A DNA stretch of 64,000 nt from NCBI RefSeq assembly GCF_018860915.1, contig NZ_JAHKQD010000043.1, positions 1-64,000 of the forward strand, given 5' to 3'. Numbering within the stretch: position 1 is the stretch's first letter; each line of letters begins with the position of its first letter. The notes below the pieces were generated by a model that was given only the letters and a program-made list of their open reading frames with translations, did no database searches and was not told the DNA's origin. The stretch is from Colwellia sp. C2M11. GTDB taxonomy: Bacteria; Pseudomonadota; Gammaproteobacteria; Enterobacterales; Alteromonadaceae. A program made the translations under genes and the position numbers. This document shows, one piece after another, positions 9,612-20,040 of the stretch.

Positions 9612-10107
9612 TATTATTTCCGCTTTCAACAATTCAGGTTTGCGTTGGCTTTGGCTAACGCTACTTTGTTTAGTATTAGATCAAGTGTCTAAACAATTAG
9701 TAGTAGGCTCATTTAATCTTTATGAATCAGTAAATATATTACCATTTTTCAACCTGACCTATGTTCACAACCCTGGTGCAGCTTTTAGCTTTTTGGCAAA
9801 TCAGGGCGGTTGGCAACGGTGGTTTTTTACGGTTATTGCCGCTATTGCTAGTTTAGTATTTATAATCTGGCTTGCTAAAACGCCTAAATCACACACTATT
9901 TTAAGTATTGCTTTCGCGTTAATGTTAAGTGGTGCTGTAGGAAACCTTATCGATAGAGCTCTGTTTGGTTATGTTATCGACTTTTTAGATTTTCATTGGT
10001 CAGGGTATCATTTTCCCGCTTTTAACTTTGCCGATTCTATGATATTTATTGGCGCAGCGTTAATGATTCTTGACTCATTTTTTACAAAAAATGAAGATTC
10101 AGCATAG
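9604..10107 (+). CDS. lspA: Prolipoprotein signal peptidase II
   Basis: LspA is an inner-membrane aspartyl protease that removes the signal peptide from lipid-modified prolipoproteins. The 167-residue protein has four membrane segments and the conserved blocks [26 protein letters not shown] and FNFADS; the aspartates of the last two are the catalytic pair. ATG 9604 lies inside the end of ileS (8-base overlap), which is the usual coupling. Lipoproteins in this window, including BamD and two lipobox-bearing peptidases, would be its substrates. Confidence 0.96.
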   Translation: MHNIISAFNNSGLRWLWLTLLCLVLDQVSKQLVVGSFNLYESVNILPFFNLTYVHNPGAAFSFLANQGGWQRWFFTVIAAIASLVFIIWLAKTPKSHTILSIAFALMLSGAVGNLIDRALFGYVIDFLDFHWSGYHFPAFNFADSMIFIGAALMILDSFFTKNEDSA

Positions 10108-10148
10108 CTTGAAATATTCTCCGACAAAGACTTAATAGAAGATAAATA

Positions 10149-10586
10149 ATGACAATTGAAAAAATAATTCAAGCTGACTCTAGTATTTTAGTACATATCA
10201 CTATGAAATTGAGTGATGGTTCAGCTGCTGATAGCACAAAAGTAAACAATAAGCCGGCTAAAATTATTATGGGAGACCAGAGTATTTCTGCGGCTTTTGA
10301 AGCACAATTATTAGGCATGTCAGTAGGCAGTAGTAAAGAATTTACGCTTGAAGCTGTTGATGCTTTTGGTGAAACGAATCCTGATAATATTCATTATATG
10401 GATATTGATAAGTTTTCTGCTGAAGTACCTGCGAAAGTTGGTAATATCATTACTTTTTCTCAGCCCGGTGGTGAATTACCAGGCATGATTAAAGAAGTTA
10501 ATGGCAGCTCAGTTACTATTGATTTTAATCATCCATTAGCTGGTCAGCCAGTCACCTTTGTTATTGATTTGGTTGAAATACTATAA
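10149..10586 (+). CDS. fkpB: FKBP-type peptidyl-prolyl isomerase (SlpA-like)
   Basis: A 145-residue cytoplasmic FKBP of the SlyD/SlpA subfamily. It has an FKBP half-barrel with an insert-in-flap region, as seen from [19 protein letters not shown] and the C-terminal [20 protein letters not shown] motif, the signature of this subfamily. It would catalyse prolyl cis-trans isomerisation and act as a chaperone. No histidine-rich metal-binding tail is present, so it is SlpA rather than SlyD. It sits between lspA and ispH, as in E. coli. Confidence 0.93.
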   Translation: MTIEKIIQADSSILVHITMKLSDGSAADSTKVNNKPAKIIMGDQSISAAFEAQLLGMSVGSSKEFTLEAVDAFGETNPDNIHYMDIDKFSAEVPAKVGNIITFSQPGGELPGMIKEVNGSSVTIDFNHPLAGQPVTFVIDLVEIL

Positions 10587-10617
10587 TAAGTTGGTATTCC
10601 AACGGACAGAGAATTGT

Positions 10618-11547
10618 ATGAAAATTATTTTAGCAAATCCCCGTGGCTTTTGTGCCGGCGTAGACCGTGCTATTAGCATTGTTGATCGAGCGTTAGATTT
10701 ATTTGGTGCACCTATTTATGTTCGCCACGAGGTTGTACATAATAAATTTGTCGTTGATGGTCTTAAAAATCGAGGGGCTATTTTTATTGATGAAATTCAT
10801 GAAGTCCCTGATGATAACACTGTTATTTTTAGTGCTCACGGTGTTTCAAAGGCTGTTCGTAAAGAGGCTAAATCACGTGACTTAAAAGTGTTTGATGCCA
10901 CTTGTCCATTAGTCACTAAAGTGCATATGGAAGTATCACGTGTAAGTAGAAAAAATATTGAGTGTGTACTGATTGGTCATCAAGGTCACCCTGAAGTTGA
11001 GGGGACTATGGGACAATATGATAGCGAAACTGCAGGCATATACCTTGTTGAATCGACAGAAGATGTATTAAAACTCGAAGTAAAAAATCCTGAAAAGTTA
11101 TACTACTGTAGCCAAACCACTTTATCAGTAGATGATACTTCAGCTGTAATTGATGCATTAAGAGAAAGATTTCCACTGATTGAAGGGCCGCGTAAGGATG
11201 ATATTTGTTATGCAACACAAAACCGCCAAGATGCGGTGCGTGCTATTGCAGATCAAGTTGACTTATTATTAGTCGTGGGTGCTAAAAACAGCTCTAACTC
11301 CAATCGTTTAAGAGAAGTTTCTGAGAAAATGGGAACGACGTCTTATTTAATCGATACTGCGGATGATATTGCAACATCATGGCTCGATGGCGTTAATTCT
11401 ATCGGTGTTACTGCCGGCGCTTCTGCACCAGCTATACTCGTTACACAAGTTATTGATGCACTAAAAAGCTTGGGTGGTCATGAAGTTAAAGAATTTCCTG
11501 GGCGTAAAGAGAATATTGTATTTGCAGTACCTGTAGAATTACGTTAA
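10618..11547 (+). CDS. ispH: 4-hydroxy-3-methylbut-2-enyl diphosphate reductase
   Basis: IspH is the last enzyme of the MEP isoprenoid pathway and makes IPP and DMAPP using a [4Fe-4S] cluster. The 309-residue sequence has the three cluster cysteines in GFCAGVDRA (Cys12), [11 protein letters not shown] (about Cys97) and [11 protein letters not shown] (about Cys198), plus SAHGVS and the substrate-binding SSNSNRL. ATG 10618 gives the normal [14 protein letters not shown] start. It closes the conserved five-gene operon. Confidence 0.97.
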   Translation: MKIILANPRGFCAGVDRAISIVDRALDLFGAPIYVRHEVVHNKFVVDGLKNRGAIFIDEIHEVPDDNTVIFSAHGVSKAVRKEAKSRDLKVFDATCPLVTKVHMEVSRVSRKNIECVLIGHQGHPEVEGTMGQYDSETAGIYLVESTEDVLKLEVKNPEKLYYCSQTTLSVDDTSAVIDALRERFPLIEGPRKDDICYATQNRQDAVRAIADQVDLLLVVGAKNSSNSNRLREVSEKMGTTSYLIDTADDIATSWLDGVNSIGVTAGASAPAILVTQVIDALKSLGGHEVKEFPGRKENIVFAVPVELR

Positions 11548-11581
11548 TCTTGGTTTGATTATAATTTAACCATTGTAATGC

Positions 11582-11617
11582 GGTTGCTATATTTAAGTTA
11601 ATTTGAATATAGCAACC
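11582..11617 (+). terminator. Hairpin after ispH, possible terminator
   Basis: GGTTGCTATATT (11582-11593) and AATATAGCAACC (11606-11617) form a perfect 12-base stem with a 12-base loop, 35 bases past the ispH stop. No T run follows directly, so Rho-independent termination is only probable. The remaining stretch up to 12005 is AT-rich and holds no gene that I can see; the promoter of the pilus operon should lie there. Confidence 0.5.
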
Positions 11618-12005
11618 ACTATAATATACAAGATATATTATTTATGTATTGTTAATAAACTTATATAAATAATAAAAGTATAAGGGTTAGTGTTGTTCAT
11701 AGTAAAAATTTTTTAACAAAATTGAATATCTAAATCCCCTTTAGCTATTAAAAACTAAGATTAACTGTTTTTATCTTAAAAAATTGTATAACCTTAGAGT
11801 TAAGTACTGTCTTTTAAAAGTAATTACTTTAATAATACTTCTATAAAATAGAAGGTTAACAAAGTTAAAAATATATTTTACTAAAAGAACTTTTTCACAT
11901 CCCCCCAACTGAAAAGCACTTTTTTCAAATCTGTTTTATTACAGTTTTGCTGTCATATACTTTTTATACCCGACAATATGAAGCTAACATATAAAGAGAA
12001 AGTCG

Positions 12006-12578
12006 ATGCCACAACGAATCAATGATAAATATCATTATAGTAAAAAAAGTAAGAATAAAGGTATGACTTTTATCGAAGTTTTAGTTGCCTTAGTTATTAT
12101 GGTTACCGGTATTCTCGGGGCCGTTGCTATGCAAGCGACAGCTAAGAAATCAAGCTTTGATGCTATGCAGCGTTCATTAGCCTCTAGCTTAGCACAAGAT
12201 ATTATTGAAAGAATTAGAGGCAATAATAGTAGTGCTTTATCGTTATATGCCGCCAATAGCCCTTACGGCTCTGGTAAAATCACCTCTCCACCAACGTGTA
12301 ATTCGCCTGCCTCGTTATGCAGTCCAGCGGAAATGGTTACTCATGATCTTTTTGGTTGGGAGCAAGCATTAATGGGGGCTAATGCGCTCAAGGCTACGAA
12401 TAAGGTTGGTGGATTAGTTGGAGGAATTGGTTGCATCACTGTGGTAGGAAACTCCGTTAAAGTTGTGATCACATGGCAAGGTAAAATTGAAACTATAGAT
12501 TCTGCCAATGCTGAAGCGTGTGGTAGTGCAAATGATAGTGCTCGTCGTCAAGTCGTGGTAGATGCTTTTATCATATAG
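12006..12578 (+). CDS. pilV: Type IV pilus minor pilin PilV-like
   Basis: This 190-residue protein has a class III prepilin signal, cleaved by PilD after the glycine in KNKG before MTFIEVLVALVIM; Glu5 of the mature protein is present. The hydrophobic helix is followed by a globular domain with paired cysteines. The extended helix segment with QRSLASSLAQDIIERIRGN is typical of PilV. Minor pilins prime pilus assembly and carry PilY1 to the tip. It is first in an operon with pilW, pilX, pilY1 and pilE, starting at ATG 12006 after AGAGAAAG. Confidence 0.88.
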   Translation: MPQRINDKYHYSKKSKNKGMTFIEVLVALVIMVTGILGAVAMQATAKKSSFDAMQRSLASSLAQDIIERIRGNNSSALSLYAANSPYGSGKITSPPTCNSPASLCSPAEMVTHDLFGWEQALMGANALKATNKVGGLVGGIGCITVVGNSVKVVITWQGKIETIDSANAEACGSANDSARRQVVVDAFII

Positions 12579-12631
12579 CTAGCTATAATAATTGTTAATA
12601 ACAAATAAGTTTAAAGTTGAGACACTAGTAA

Positions 12632-13663
12632 ATGAAAATCAAAAAAAACAAACAAGGTCTTAGCGTAAATCAAATGGCTAAACTAGGAAGGAAATATCAG
12701 TCTGGTTTTAGTTTGGTTGAAGTGTTTGTTGCTTTAATTATTGGTTTAGTTATTTTTGCGGGCGTTTTAAGTGTATTTGTTGGAATGAGAACCACAACGA
12801 GTGAAACATCAAGTTATGGTGAGTTACAAGAAAATGGCCGCTTTGCAATTAGTGTGTTAACTGATGATTTATTGAGGCAAGATTTTTGGGGGGATTATAT
12901 CGGCTCTGTTGATCTTTCTCGTATTAGCTCTACGTTAGCGGCTCCCGTAGGAGAGTGTGTAGGAGGAGGTATAAATAATGGTACATTTCCTTTAGCTGTC
13001 GGGCACTTTAGAACGCTTTGGGGAGAAACGGCAACGAGTGCAAAAATATTATCGGGATGCCGAGAGGATGCCAAAATAGGCTCTGATATATTACAGCTTA
13101 AACGTGTTGTATCGACACCATTAGCGTTAACTGCTGGGGATGTAGCACCTGCTGGTAATTATTATTTTGTAAGTAATATGAATACTGGTGTTATCTTTTC
13201 GGCTGGTATTGTTCCTAATATAGAAGGCTCTCAAGTTTGGGAATATCAACATCATATTTATTATGTTAGAGAAGAAACCCACGGTAGTAATACTGTACCT
13301 GTGTTAATGCAAGGGAGATTAGCAAATACTCTGTCTTTTGCTCCTATTATTGATGGTATTGAACTAGTTCGCTTTGAATATGGAGTCGATATGGAAACCG
13401 ATCCGACAGATCCAGGATATGGTATTGTTAATGCTTACATTCCAGCAACGAGTATGACGGACGAACTATGGAATAATGCCACAAGTCGCATAATATCAGT
13501 TAAAGTATATGTTTTGGCACGTAGTATTCTAGAAGATAAAAAATATACTAATACAAATACTTATAAATTAGGTAACCTTACTTATACCGTTAATGATAAT
13601 TATCGTCGCTTGCTTTTTAGCTCAACAGTAACTTTGTATAACGCTGGTATGGATATATGGTAA
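12632..13663 (+). CDS. pilW: Type IV pilus minor pilin PilW-like
   Basis: A 343-residue minor pilin with a prepilin site in YQSG before FSLVEVFVALIIG around residue 26. The conserved ENGRFAISVLTDDLLRQDFWG segment follows the N-terminal helix and is the PilW signature as I know it. The large C-terminal region has several cysteines, and ELVRFEYGVD is typical of the family. It lies 53 bases after pilV and before pilX and belongs to the tip-priming complex. Confidence 0.88.
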   Translation: MKIKKNKQGLSVNQMAKLGRKYQSGFSLVEVFVALIIGLVIFAGVLSVFVGMRTTTSETSSYGELQENGRFAISVLTDDLLRQDFWGDYIGSVDLSRISSTLAAPVGECVGGGINNGTFPLAVGHFRTLWGETATSAKILSGCREDAKIGSDILQLKRVVSTPLALTAGDVAPAGNYYFVSNMNTGVIFSAGIVPNIEGSQVWEYQHHIYYVREETHGSNTVPVLMQGRLANTLSFAPIIDGIELVRFEYGVDMETDPTDPGYGIVNAYIPATSMTDELWNNATSRIISVKVYVLARSILEDKKYTNTNTYKLGNLTYTVNDNYRRLLFSSTVTLYNAGMDIW

Positions 13664-13722
13664 TTTTCCACAACTGAATTAACCTATAGTGACAACAAAA
13701 ATAATTTAAGTAGGTCATTTAT

Positions 13723-14259
13723 ATGCATAATATAGATAGAATAAATAAATATGGTAACGCGAGAAAGCAACAAGGTGTGGTGTTAATTGTCTCTTTAGTT
13801 TTTCTTGTTGCATTAACAGCAGTCGCTGCTGCCTTAATGCAAAATACGACAACTGATATGAAAATGTCAGGAGCTAGTGAAGAAAAAGTTGTTGCTGTTC
13901 AGGAAGCAATCAGCGCGATAGATGAAATTATTTTTAATCAAGTATCGCCGGGGTCAACAAATGAATTTGCCGCGTCTCTTGCTACCTTTAAAGATGAAGA
14001 TGACAATGTACAAAAAGTAAAACAGATAGAAGCAGAAATGCCAACATTATGGGATTCAGAAAAGTTTGATCCTCCAGAGCTTGATATTACCAATAACAAA
14101 TATATGCTTGAAGCTGATTGTCCTAACTCTAAATTAGCTTCTTCAACGCAAGTGTTTACTTGTAACATGCTAAAGGTTCAAGTAAATAGGAAATATGGCC
14201 GTAATAATACTAGTGTAGTTAACGTTAACTCAGGCATAGCGCAACAGCTTTTAAGATAG
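13723..14259 (+). CDS. pilX: Type IV pilus assembly protein PilX-like
   Basis: A 178-residue pilin-like protein with KQQG before VVLIVSLVFLVALTAVAAALM, the PilX-type N-terminus that lacks the usual FTLIE start. The region after the helix, QNTTTDMKMSGASEEKVVAVQEA, matches PilX proteins, where this stretch usually contains an ExRM/A-type segment. It is placed between pilW and pilY1, the conserved position. It is thought to help incorporate PilY1 and initiate pilus fibres. Confidence 0.85.
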   Translation: MHNIDRINKYGNARKQQGVVLIVSLVFLVALTAVAAALMQNTTTDMKMSGASEEKVVAVQEAISAIDEIIFNQVSPGSTNEFAASLATFKDEDDNVQKVKQIEAEMPTLWDSEKFDPPELDITNNKYMLEADCPNSKLASSTQVFTCNMLKVQVNRKYGRNNTSVVNVNSGIAQQLLR

Positions 14260-14311
14260 ATGCAGTTACCGTTTTAAAGATGGTGTATTTCTTATTGCTT
14301 AAGGAAGAAAG

Positions 14312-17300
14312 ATGAAAAAATTTATAGTGGCAGTACTCTTACTTTTAATTACTAATTTTTCTTTTAGTGAAGATATAGAGCTTTATATAAGTGATAGCGT
14401 CAAAGAAACGAAAAAACGACCTCAAGTTCTAATTATTTTTGATAATTCAGGCAGTATGAGCACGCGTGAATTGGTAAAAAACTCGTACGATCCGAATATA
14501 AATTACCCTGCTGTTAGTGGTTATACAAAAATAACAGGTAGTTACATTTACTATAGTAAAGGTCAAACTGATATTGACGATATGCCAATAGCAGATGATA
14601 GTAATGAAAAACGAAAATTTCCTCTGAGCATTAGTAATTGTAAAGTGGCGCAAGATATTATTGATGAATATGGTTATTATACTGGCCACGTTAGAGAGTA
14701 TCAGTTTCAAGGGAACTCAGGTCGTTGGAGTGAGCTAAATGAGACTGATGGTACTGGCATTGTTATTACTGATTGTGAAGATGATGTAGAAGCGATAAAT
14801 AATAACAATAAGAATTACTTAAGAGGTAGTGCGACAACAGCATTACCGTCAGGTTTTCCTATTGATGGTGAAGGTGATTCAACTAATCCTATTTTTTATA
14901 CAGCAAATGTTGGTGATAGCAATATTGAATGGTCTGGCTCGCTAGTAACCTTGTATAGCGATAATTATTTACGCTGGTACCATAGTGATGAGATAGCAAC
15001 AAGTAGAAAAGAGCGTATTGCAATAGCGCAAGAAAGTGTTACCAACTTGATTAACTCTTCTCCGAATGTTGATTTTGGCTTACAAGTTTTTAATCATAAT
15101 GCAACAAGAGAAAACTCCCGAGATGGTGGACGTATAGTTTTCGGCATCCAAACTTCTACTGTTTCAAGTCGAACAACTTTACTCGATATCATCAACAATC
15201 AACTTGACCCAGAAAATAATACGCCTTTGTGTGAGACTTTATATGAAGCATCACGTTATTTTGGCGGTAAAAGTGTTTATTATGGTGATAACGATAGTAA
15301 TCGTTCTTCTTATACTGCGAACACCCCCCCTCGGGATACTACTATAGAAACAAGCAGTAAAATTTATAAATCTCCTTTTACTTCTTGTAGTGATAAAGCC
15401 TACGTTATTCTTATTACCGATGGAGCACCAACACTTGATACTGCAGCAAATGATGAAGTGAAAGCACTAGGTACTGCTTATAGTTATCCCATGTCGGACT
15501 TTGATGGTAATTATCTAGCTGCTCTTGCAGGTTGGATGAATAATAATGATGTCAATGCAACTGTTGATGGTAAACAAACTGTAACCACATACACCATAGG
15601 TTTTAGCCAAGGCGCGGAAGCGGCTGAACCTCTTTTAAGAGAAACAGCCAATCTCGGTGGGGGAAAATATTTTCCGGCACAGGATACTGCGAGTTTAACT
15701 GCTGCATTAACTAATGTATTAGCTAATTTAGAGCCGAGCAATAACAGCTTAACATCAGCTTCAGTTGCCGCGAATAACTTTGATCGTACCGAAACACTAG
15801 ACTCCGTTTATTATGCGATGTTTCAACCTGATAGAGGGCCAAGATGGCAAGGAAATCTGAAAAAATATAAGGTTGAAGGGGGAATACAAGTAGGTAAAAG
15901 TGGCAATGTAGCTATTGACGACTCGACAGGGCACTTTTCTTCTAACGTGACAAGTTATTGGTCAGACAGTAGAGATGGAGCTCAAGTAGATGAGGGGGGC
16001 GTAGCAGAGATGTTACGTAATAAAACTGATCGATTAGTCTATAGTGATATTGGTGTTTCCAATGCGCTAGTGGAACTAACCGCTACCAATAAGTTAAGCC
16101 ATTTTGGCACAGAGCAGGATTATGCAGATTTTCTTGGTGTTGATGTTTTAGAGTCTGATGATTATTTCAATTGGAATTTAGGTATCGATGTTGATGATGA
16201 GGACAAAGATGGCGATAAAACCGATATGCGTAGTGATGTTTTTGGTGATCCGCTTCATTCGAATCCTTTAGTTATCAACTACGGTAACAAAATACATATA
16301 CTTATTGGGACTAACTCAGGTGCTTTGCACATGTTTGAGGATACTGGCGATAACGTCGATGAAACATGGGCCTTTATGCCCAAAGAGTTTTTTCCTAATA
16401 TTAAAACCTTGCGCAATAATTCAACTAGTGATGATAAAGTTTACGGTGTCGATGGGAAGATTACTTCCTATATTGACGATAAAGACGGTGATGGGATTAT
16501 TGAATCGGGAGATAGAGTATGGATCTTCTTTGGCTTACGCCGAGGAGGTTCTTCTTATTACGCTATTGATATAAGTAATCCTAGTTCACCTCGGTTAATG
16601 TGGCGTATCGAAGGTGGCACAACCGGTTTTACAGAGTTAGGGCAAACATGGTCGCAAGCTAAGTTAGGCTACTCTAAGTTAAACCTTAGTGGTGATACCG
16701 CTAAACCAGTGCTGTTTTTTGGTGGTGGCTATGACCCATCAAAAGATAATAGCGGGGTGGGCAGCGAAGATAATGTTGGGCGTGCAGTTTATATGGTAGA
16801 TGCTGAAACAGGTAACTTGAAATGGAGCATGGCTGAAGATAATGCAACCACAGAATTTACTGGTGAAGATAGCATTCCTTCCAGTATTGCTACGTTAGAT
16901 AGTGATGGTGATGGTTTGGTTGATAGATTGTATGTAGGTGATACCGGAGGCAGTGTTTGGCGAGTTGATATGCCAAGTAATAGCGTAACTGATATTTCGG
17001 TGTTTGAATTAGCCACCTTAGGTGGTGATACTAACTCAACGGATAGGCGATTTTTTAATGAACCAGCCATAGTTCGTACTTTCATTACTGAAACAATAGA
17101 ATCAGAGGTTAAAGCTGAAGATCAAAGTACTTCTACCGTTACTGTTCATCAAGAAATACCTTACGATGCTATTTTACTTGGTAGCGGTGACAAATCTAAT
17201 CCATTAGGAACTGATACCAGTGATGTTTTCTTTATGATTAAAGATAAAAACATTATCACTCAGAACTTTGGTGATAGTGGGACATCAATACCTGATGTAA

Positions 17301-17800
17301 TAGCCATAGATGACCTTTATGACTTTACTGATAACCCTTTTGAGACTGTTAGTGATACTGGTAGACAAGCATTATCGGTAGCCGTAAGTAATAAGTCAGG
17401 TTGGTACTTTGATTTAGAACTCTCTGGTGAAAAAAGTACAGCAAGTGCAATTGTAATCAATAATACCGTTTATTTTACAACGTTCTCTCCACCTAATTTA
17501 GCCGATGAACAAATAGATTGTGAGCTTCCTAGTGGTCAAGGTTGGTTGTATGGGGTAGATCTTGCTTTGGGGATTTCAAAGTTCAAGTGGGCTGAGAAAG
17601 ATTCTAAAAATAGAGAAGATAGAATAAGTTTTATTAGTGAACAGTTTTTGGGGGCTCCGACATTAATTGTAATTCCTAATGACCCTGATGATGCAACCGC
17701 GGGAACAACAGGAAATTTAATTGTTGGAAGACGAATTGTTGATATAGGTTTCAATTTACAAACAATGCGAACTTATCTTTATATTACAGAGGATCAATAA
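14312..17800 (+). CDS. pilY1: Type IV pilus tip adhesin PilY1
   Basis: A 1162-residue secreted protein with a signal peptide ending near residue 20. The N-terminal half is a von Willebrand A-like domain with the MIDAS-type DNSGSM at residues 44-49 and a later [10 protein letters not shown]. The C-terminal half is the PilY1 beta-propeller with [30 protein letters not shown] and GGSVWRVDM. Acidic calcium-loop candidates are [13 protein letters not shown] (about 722-734) and DSDGDGLVD (about 863-871). PilY1 regulates extension and retraction, adhesion and surface sensing. It starts 52 bases after pilX, and pilE follows only two bases after the stop. Confidence 0.93.
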   Translation: MKKFIVAVLLLLITNFSFSEDIELYISDSVKETKKRPQVLIIFDNSGSMSTRELVKNSYDPNINYPAVSGYTKITGSYIYYSKGQTDIDDMPIADDSNEKRKFPLSISNCKVAQDIIDEYGYYTGHVREYQFQGNSGRWSELNETDGTGIVITDCEDDVEAINNNNKNYLRGSATTALPSGFPIDGEGDSTNPIFYTANVGDSNIEWSGSLVTLYSDNYLRWYHSDEIATSRKERIAIAQESVTNLINSSPNVDFGLQVFNHNATRENSRDGGRIVFGIQTSTVSSRTTLLDIINNQLDPENNTPLCETLYEASRYFGGKSVYYGDNDSNRSSYTANTPPRDTTIETSSKIYKSPFTSCSDKAYVILITDGAPTLDTAANDEVKALGTAYSYPMSDFDGNYLAALAGWMNNNDVNATVDGKQTVTTYTIGFSQGAEAAEPLLRETANLGGGKYFPAQDTASLTAALTNVLANLEPSNNSLTSASVAANNFDRTETLDSVYYAMFQPDRGPRWQGNLKKYKVEGGIQVGKSGNVAIDDSTGHFSSNVTSYWSDSRDGAQVDEGGVAEMLRNKTDRLVYSDIGVSNALVELTATNKLSHFGTEQDYADFLGVDVLESDDYFNWNLGIDVDDEDKDGDKTDMRSDVFGDPLHSNPLVINYGNKIHILIGTNSGALHMFEDTGDNVDETWAFMPKEFFPNIKTLRNNSTSDDKVYGVDGKITSYIDDKDGDGIIESGDRVWIFFGLRRGGSSYYAIDISNPSSPRLMWRIEGGTTGFTELGQTWSQAKLGYSKLNLSGDTAKPVLFFGGGYDPSKDNSGVGSEDNVGRAVYMVDAETGNLKWSMAEDNATTEFTGEDSIPSSIATLDSDGDGLVDRLYVGDTGGSVWRVDMPSNSVTDISVFELATLGGDTNSTDRRFFNEPAIVRTFITETIESEVKAEDQSTSTVTVHQEIPYDAILLGSGDKSNPLGTDTSDVFFMIKDKNIITQNFGDSGTSIPDVIAIDDLYDFTDNPFETVSDTGRQALSVAVSNKSGWYFDLELSGEKSTASAIVINNTVYFTTFSPPNLADEQIDCELPSGQGWLYGVDLALGISKFKWAEKDSKNREDRISFISEQFLGAPTLIVIPNDPDDATAGTTGNLIVGRRIVDIGFNLQTMRTYLYITEDQ

Positions 17801-17802
17801 AC

Positions 17803-18237
17803 ATGGTACAGCCAAGCCTAAAGAATATGCAGAAAAAAATGAGTACTAAGACATTAGGCTTTACCTTAATTGAGCTACTGATTACCGTGGCTATTATTGG
17901 AATCCTAGCGAGTGTTGCTTACCCTTCTTATACTGATTTTGTGCTTCGCTCTAATCGGTCTGAAGGGCAACGTGAGCTAATGCGCTTAGCCAATTTACAA
18001 GAACAAGTCTTTGTTGATACTAGATCTTATGCCAGCAATATGAAAGGTTTAGGAATGAGTACTGATGAATATACAACGGAGTCGGGCAACTATTTAATTA
18101 GTGTTGTTGCTGGCGCAACAGCGACTACTTTCACCTTACAGGCTGTTGCAAAAAAGAGCCAAGTAAAAGATACCGATTGTACAACATTGAAAGTTGACTA
18201 TTTAGGTGCCAAAACGCCTAAAGAGTGTTGGGAGTAA
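17803..18237 (+). CDS. pilE: Type IV pilin PilE-like minor pilin
   Basis: A 144-residue pilin with a prepilin site in KTLG before [24 protein letters not shown]. The following [27 protein letters not shown] is the PilE/type IVa minor pilin signature. Two C-terminal cysteines (in DTDCTTLK and PKECWE) would form the D-region disulfide. It nearly abuts pilY1 and is followed four bases later by a small exported protein. It matches Pseudomonas PilE, a minor rather than a major pilin. Confidence 0.88.
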   Translation: MVQPSLKNMQKKMSTKTLGFTLIELLITVAIIGILASVAYPSYTDFVLRSNRSEGQRELMRLANLQEQVFVDTRSYASNMKGLGMSTDEYTTESGNYLISVVAGATATTFTLQAVAKKSQVKDTDCTTLKVDYLGAKTPKECWE

Positions 18238-18241
18238 CAAG

Positions 18242-18586
18242 ATGAAAGCTTCAAAGTTAATCGTCTTCGTTTTGGTCAGTGGCATTGTTAGTTTAGTTAA
18301 TGTGATGAGTGCACAAGCTGAAGAGCAAGAAGCCACTGCTATGCGGGTAGAAGTGAAATGTTATGTAGAGCTTGCTGGGGGCTCTGAAACGATTAGCCTT
18401 TGGAAAATAGAACCATCATCATTAGCTGCTCTACCGGACGTTATTATTGGTCATAAAGCTAATATTATCGGTGGTCAGTCGAGTAAGAAAAAAGGAACTA
18501 TTTACAGAGTTAAACAGTGTATTTTAGCGAAAGATGAGTTTAGTAGTCCAATTGCTAGAGCAATGGATAACAATATGCTTAGATGA
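18242..18586 (+). CDS. Small exported protein of the pilus operon, TapY2-like
   Basis: A 114-residue protein with a signal peptide (MKASKLIVFVLVSGIVS... ending at AQAE) and a mature domain with two cysteines, in VKCYVELAGG and VKQCIL. It ends in SPIARAMDNNMLR. It resembles the TapY2 family of type IVa pilus-associated proteins of Shewanella and relatives as I remember it, but this is recall, not a search. ATG 18242 is four bases after the pilE stop, so it is translated from the same operon. It probably works in the periplasm in pilus assembly. Confidence 0.6.
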   Translation: MKASKLIVFVLVSGIVSLVNVMSAQAEEQEATAMRVEVKCYVELAGGSETISLWKIEPSSLAALPDVIIGHKANIIGGQSSKKKGTIYRVKQCILAKDEFSSPIARAMDNNMLR

Positions 18587-18692
18587 ATGTGAATAGTATA
18601 AATATATTCTTTCAATACTGACATTGATTGACTAGGATTCAGTGTTAGCTATAGGCATTAGCTTTGAGACATTAGTGCTGCGTCCTTAGAGG

Positions 18693-19289
18693 CTAAGTAC
18701 AAACAATATCATTACCTGAGCTGTCTTCATCTTTGCCGTCGTTGTCAGTATCTGAACTTTTATAGCTTCGACCTGACAATGAGACACTAATCCCTCTAGA
18801 TAGATCTGCTTTATCTTTTGGGCAATATTTAAAATTAGTTGAGCTTGTTAATAATCGGCCATCAGGTGTATAAATAATACTATTTTCAGTATATTGAAGT
18901 TTATCACCAGCCTTAATTTCGCTTTTAACTTTTATTAGTTCATCAGGCGCAGCAAAGTTATTATTTGTTGCTAAACTGTTATCATCATTTGTGAAAATAC
19001 TGATTTCACTCCCCCAGTTATTAGTACAAGCACCAGAGGTTAGGGGGCATATTGTGGTATTTTTTCCTGTATTTATTGCCATATTTCTAGCAGTGAGTAA
19101 TAGTCGTTGTACTTCACTTATTTCATTGTCAACACGCATTTTTACCAAAAAGTCACCCATACTAGGTAAAGCTACCGTTGATAATATTGCAACAATCGCA
19201 ATCGAAATCATTAGTTCAATTAAGGTGAACCCTTTTTTATGGCGGCGGGTAGAAGTGGGAATTGATAAGGTGCTTTTAATGTTATGCAT
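18693..19289 (-). CDS. GspH/FimT-family pseudopilin (copy 1)
   Basis: This 198-residue protein has a prepilin cleavage site in HKKG before FTLIELMISIAIVAILSTVALPS. The region MRVDNEISEVQRLLLTARNMAINTGKNT is typical of FimT/FimU. It ends with an acidic stretch SSDTDNDGKDEDSSGND and a final cysteine that could pair with an earlier one. It is convergent with the pilV-pilE operon, whereas in Pseudomonas fimT and fimU precede pilV on the same strand. It is clearly a paralogue of the next gene, sharing VKMRVDNEIS and the C-terminal SGR.Y.SSD.DNDG.DE pattern. Confidence 0.85.
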   Translation of the reverse strand: MHNIKSTLSIPTSTRRHKKGFTLIELMISIAIVAILSTVALPSMGDFLVKMRVDNEISEVQRLLLTARNMAINTGKNTTICPLTSGACTNNWGSEISIFTNDDNSLATNNNFAAPDELIKVKSEIKAGDKLQYTENSIIYTPDGRLLTSSTNFKYCPKDKADLSRGISVSLSGRSYKSSDTDNDGKDEDSSGNDIVCT

Positions 19290-19379
19290 GGTATTTCACT
19301 AACGACTATTTGAGCTTGATAACATTTATACCATTTTATTACTTAACTCGCTAGTAAACGCCTTTTAGGGAATAAAGAG

Positions 19380-19964
19380 TTATTCACAGCTAATTTCTGT
19401 GTTGCCTCTATTCTCATCAACACCATCATTATCAAGATCGCTTGATTGATAAACTCTACCTGAACGAGCTACAATAATACCTCTTGAATGTTCTTTATAA
19501 TCCTTAGGACAATATCGAAACGTACCATTTGCAAGACCACTAAGTTGCCCCGTTGATTTAAATGTGATCATTGTTCTACCTATGCCATAAACAAGCTGAT
19601 CTCCTACTGTAATCCCTTCTTTTATTTGTAGTATTTTTTCATCAGGATCAAATGTTTTATTATTATTGCTGTCAATAAAAATGCTGAGCTCATTACCCCA
19701 GAGTTCGCTACATTGAGAAGTTGTATTTAATGGGCAAAGTATTGTATTTTGTCCACTGTTAATCGCTGTATTTCTTGCCATAATCAGCATGCGATGGAGT
19801 TTAGAAATTTCATTGTCAACACGCATTTTAACAATGAAATCATTGAAGTTTGGAATAACTATGATCGCCAGAATTGCCGTAATAGACACGGAGATGATTA
19901 ATTCTAGTAGCGTAACTCCTTTCATATATAAATTGAGGTTAATAAAAGGCTTATGATTGAGCAT
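19380..19964 (-). CDS. GspH/FimT-family pseudopilin (copy 2)
   Basis: A 194-residue paralogue of the neighbouring pseudopilin gene on the same strand, 90 bases apart. The prepilin signal is MKG before VTLLELIISVSITAIL near residue 16. It shares FIVKMRVDNEISKLHRMLIMARNTAINSGQNT and the closing SSDLDNDGVDEN motif. The ribosome-binding region is weak: only GGA, eight Ts, then ATG. That T run is also the end of a long hairpin, so initiation may be affected by secondary structure. An internal ATG at residue 13 is another possible start. Confidence 0.8.
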   Translation of the reverse strand: MLNHKPFINLNLYMKGVTLLELIISVSITAILAIIVIPNFNDFIVKMRVDNEISKLHRMLIMARNTAINSGQNTILCPLNTTSQCSELWGNELSIFIDSNNNKTFDPDEKILQIKEGITVGDQLVYGIGRTMITFKSTGQLSGLANGTFRYCPKDYKEHSRGIIVARSGRVYQSSDLDNDGVDENRGNTEISCE

Positions 19965-20027
19965 AAAAAAAATCCATTTTTAATAACTTCCCTATAATAT
20001 AGGTATAGTTATAAAAAATGGATTTTT
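19965..20027 (-). terminator. Long AT-rich hairpin between nadE and fimT copy 2
   Basis: Arms at 19968-19988 and 20007-20027 are 21 bases long with a single mismatch, enclosing an 18-base segment that itself contains the near-palindrome CCTATAATATAGG. On the minus strand the stem is followed by eight Ts and directly by the ATG of the pseudopilin gene. It fits a terminator for nadE, and it also occupies the 5' leader of the pseudopilin gene. Confidence 0.65.
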
Positions 20028-20040
20028 CCAGTGACAAGTA

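Noticed and set aside
12006-19964. Type II secretion pseudopilin operon as an alternative reading of the pilin genes
   Set aside because: PilY1, PilX and PilW signatures and the absence of gsp genes fit a type IV pilus better.
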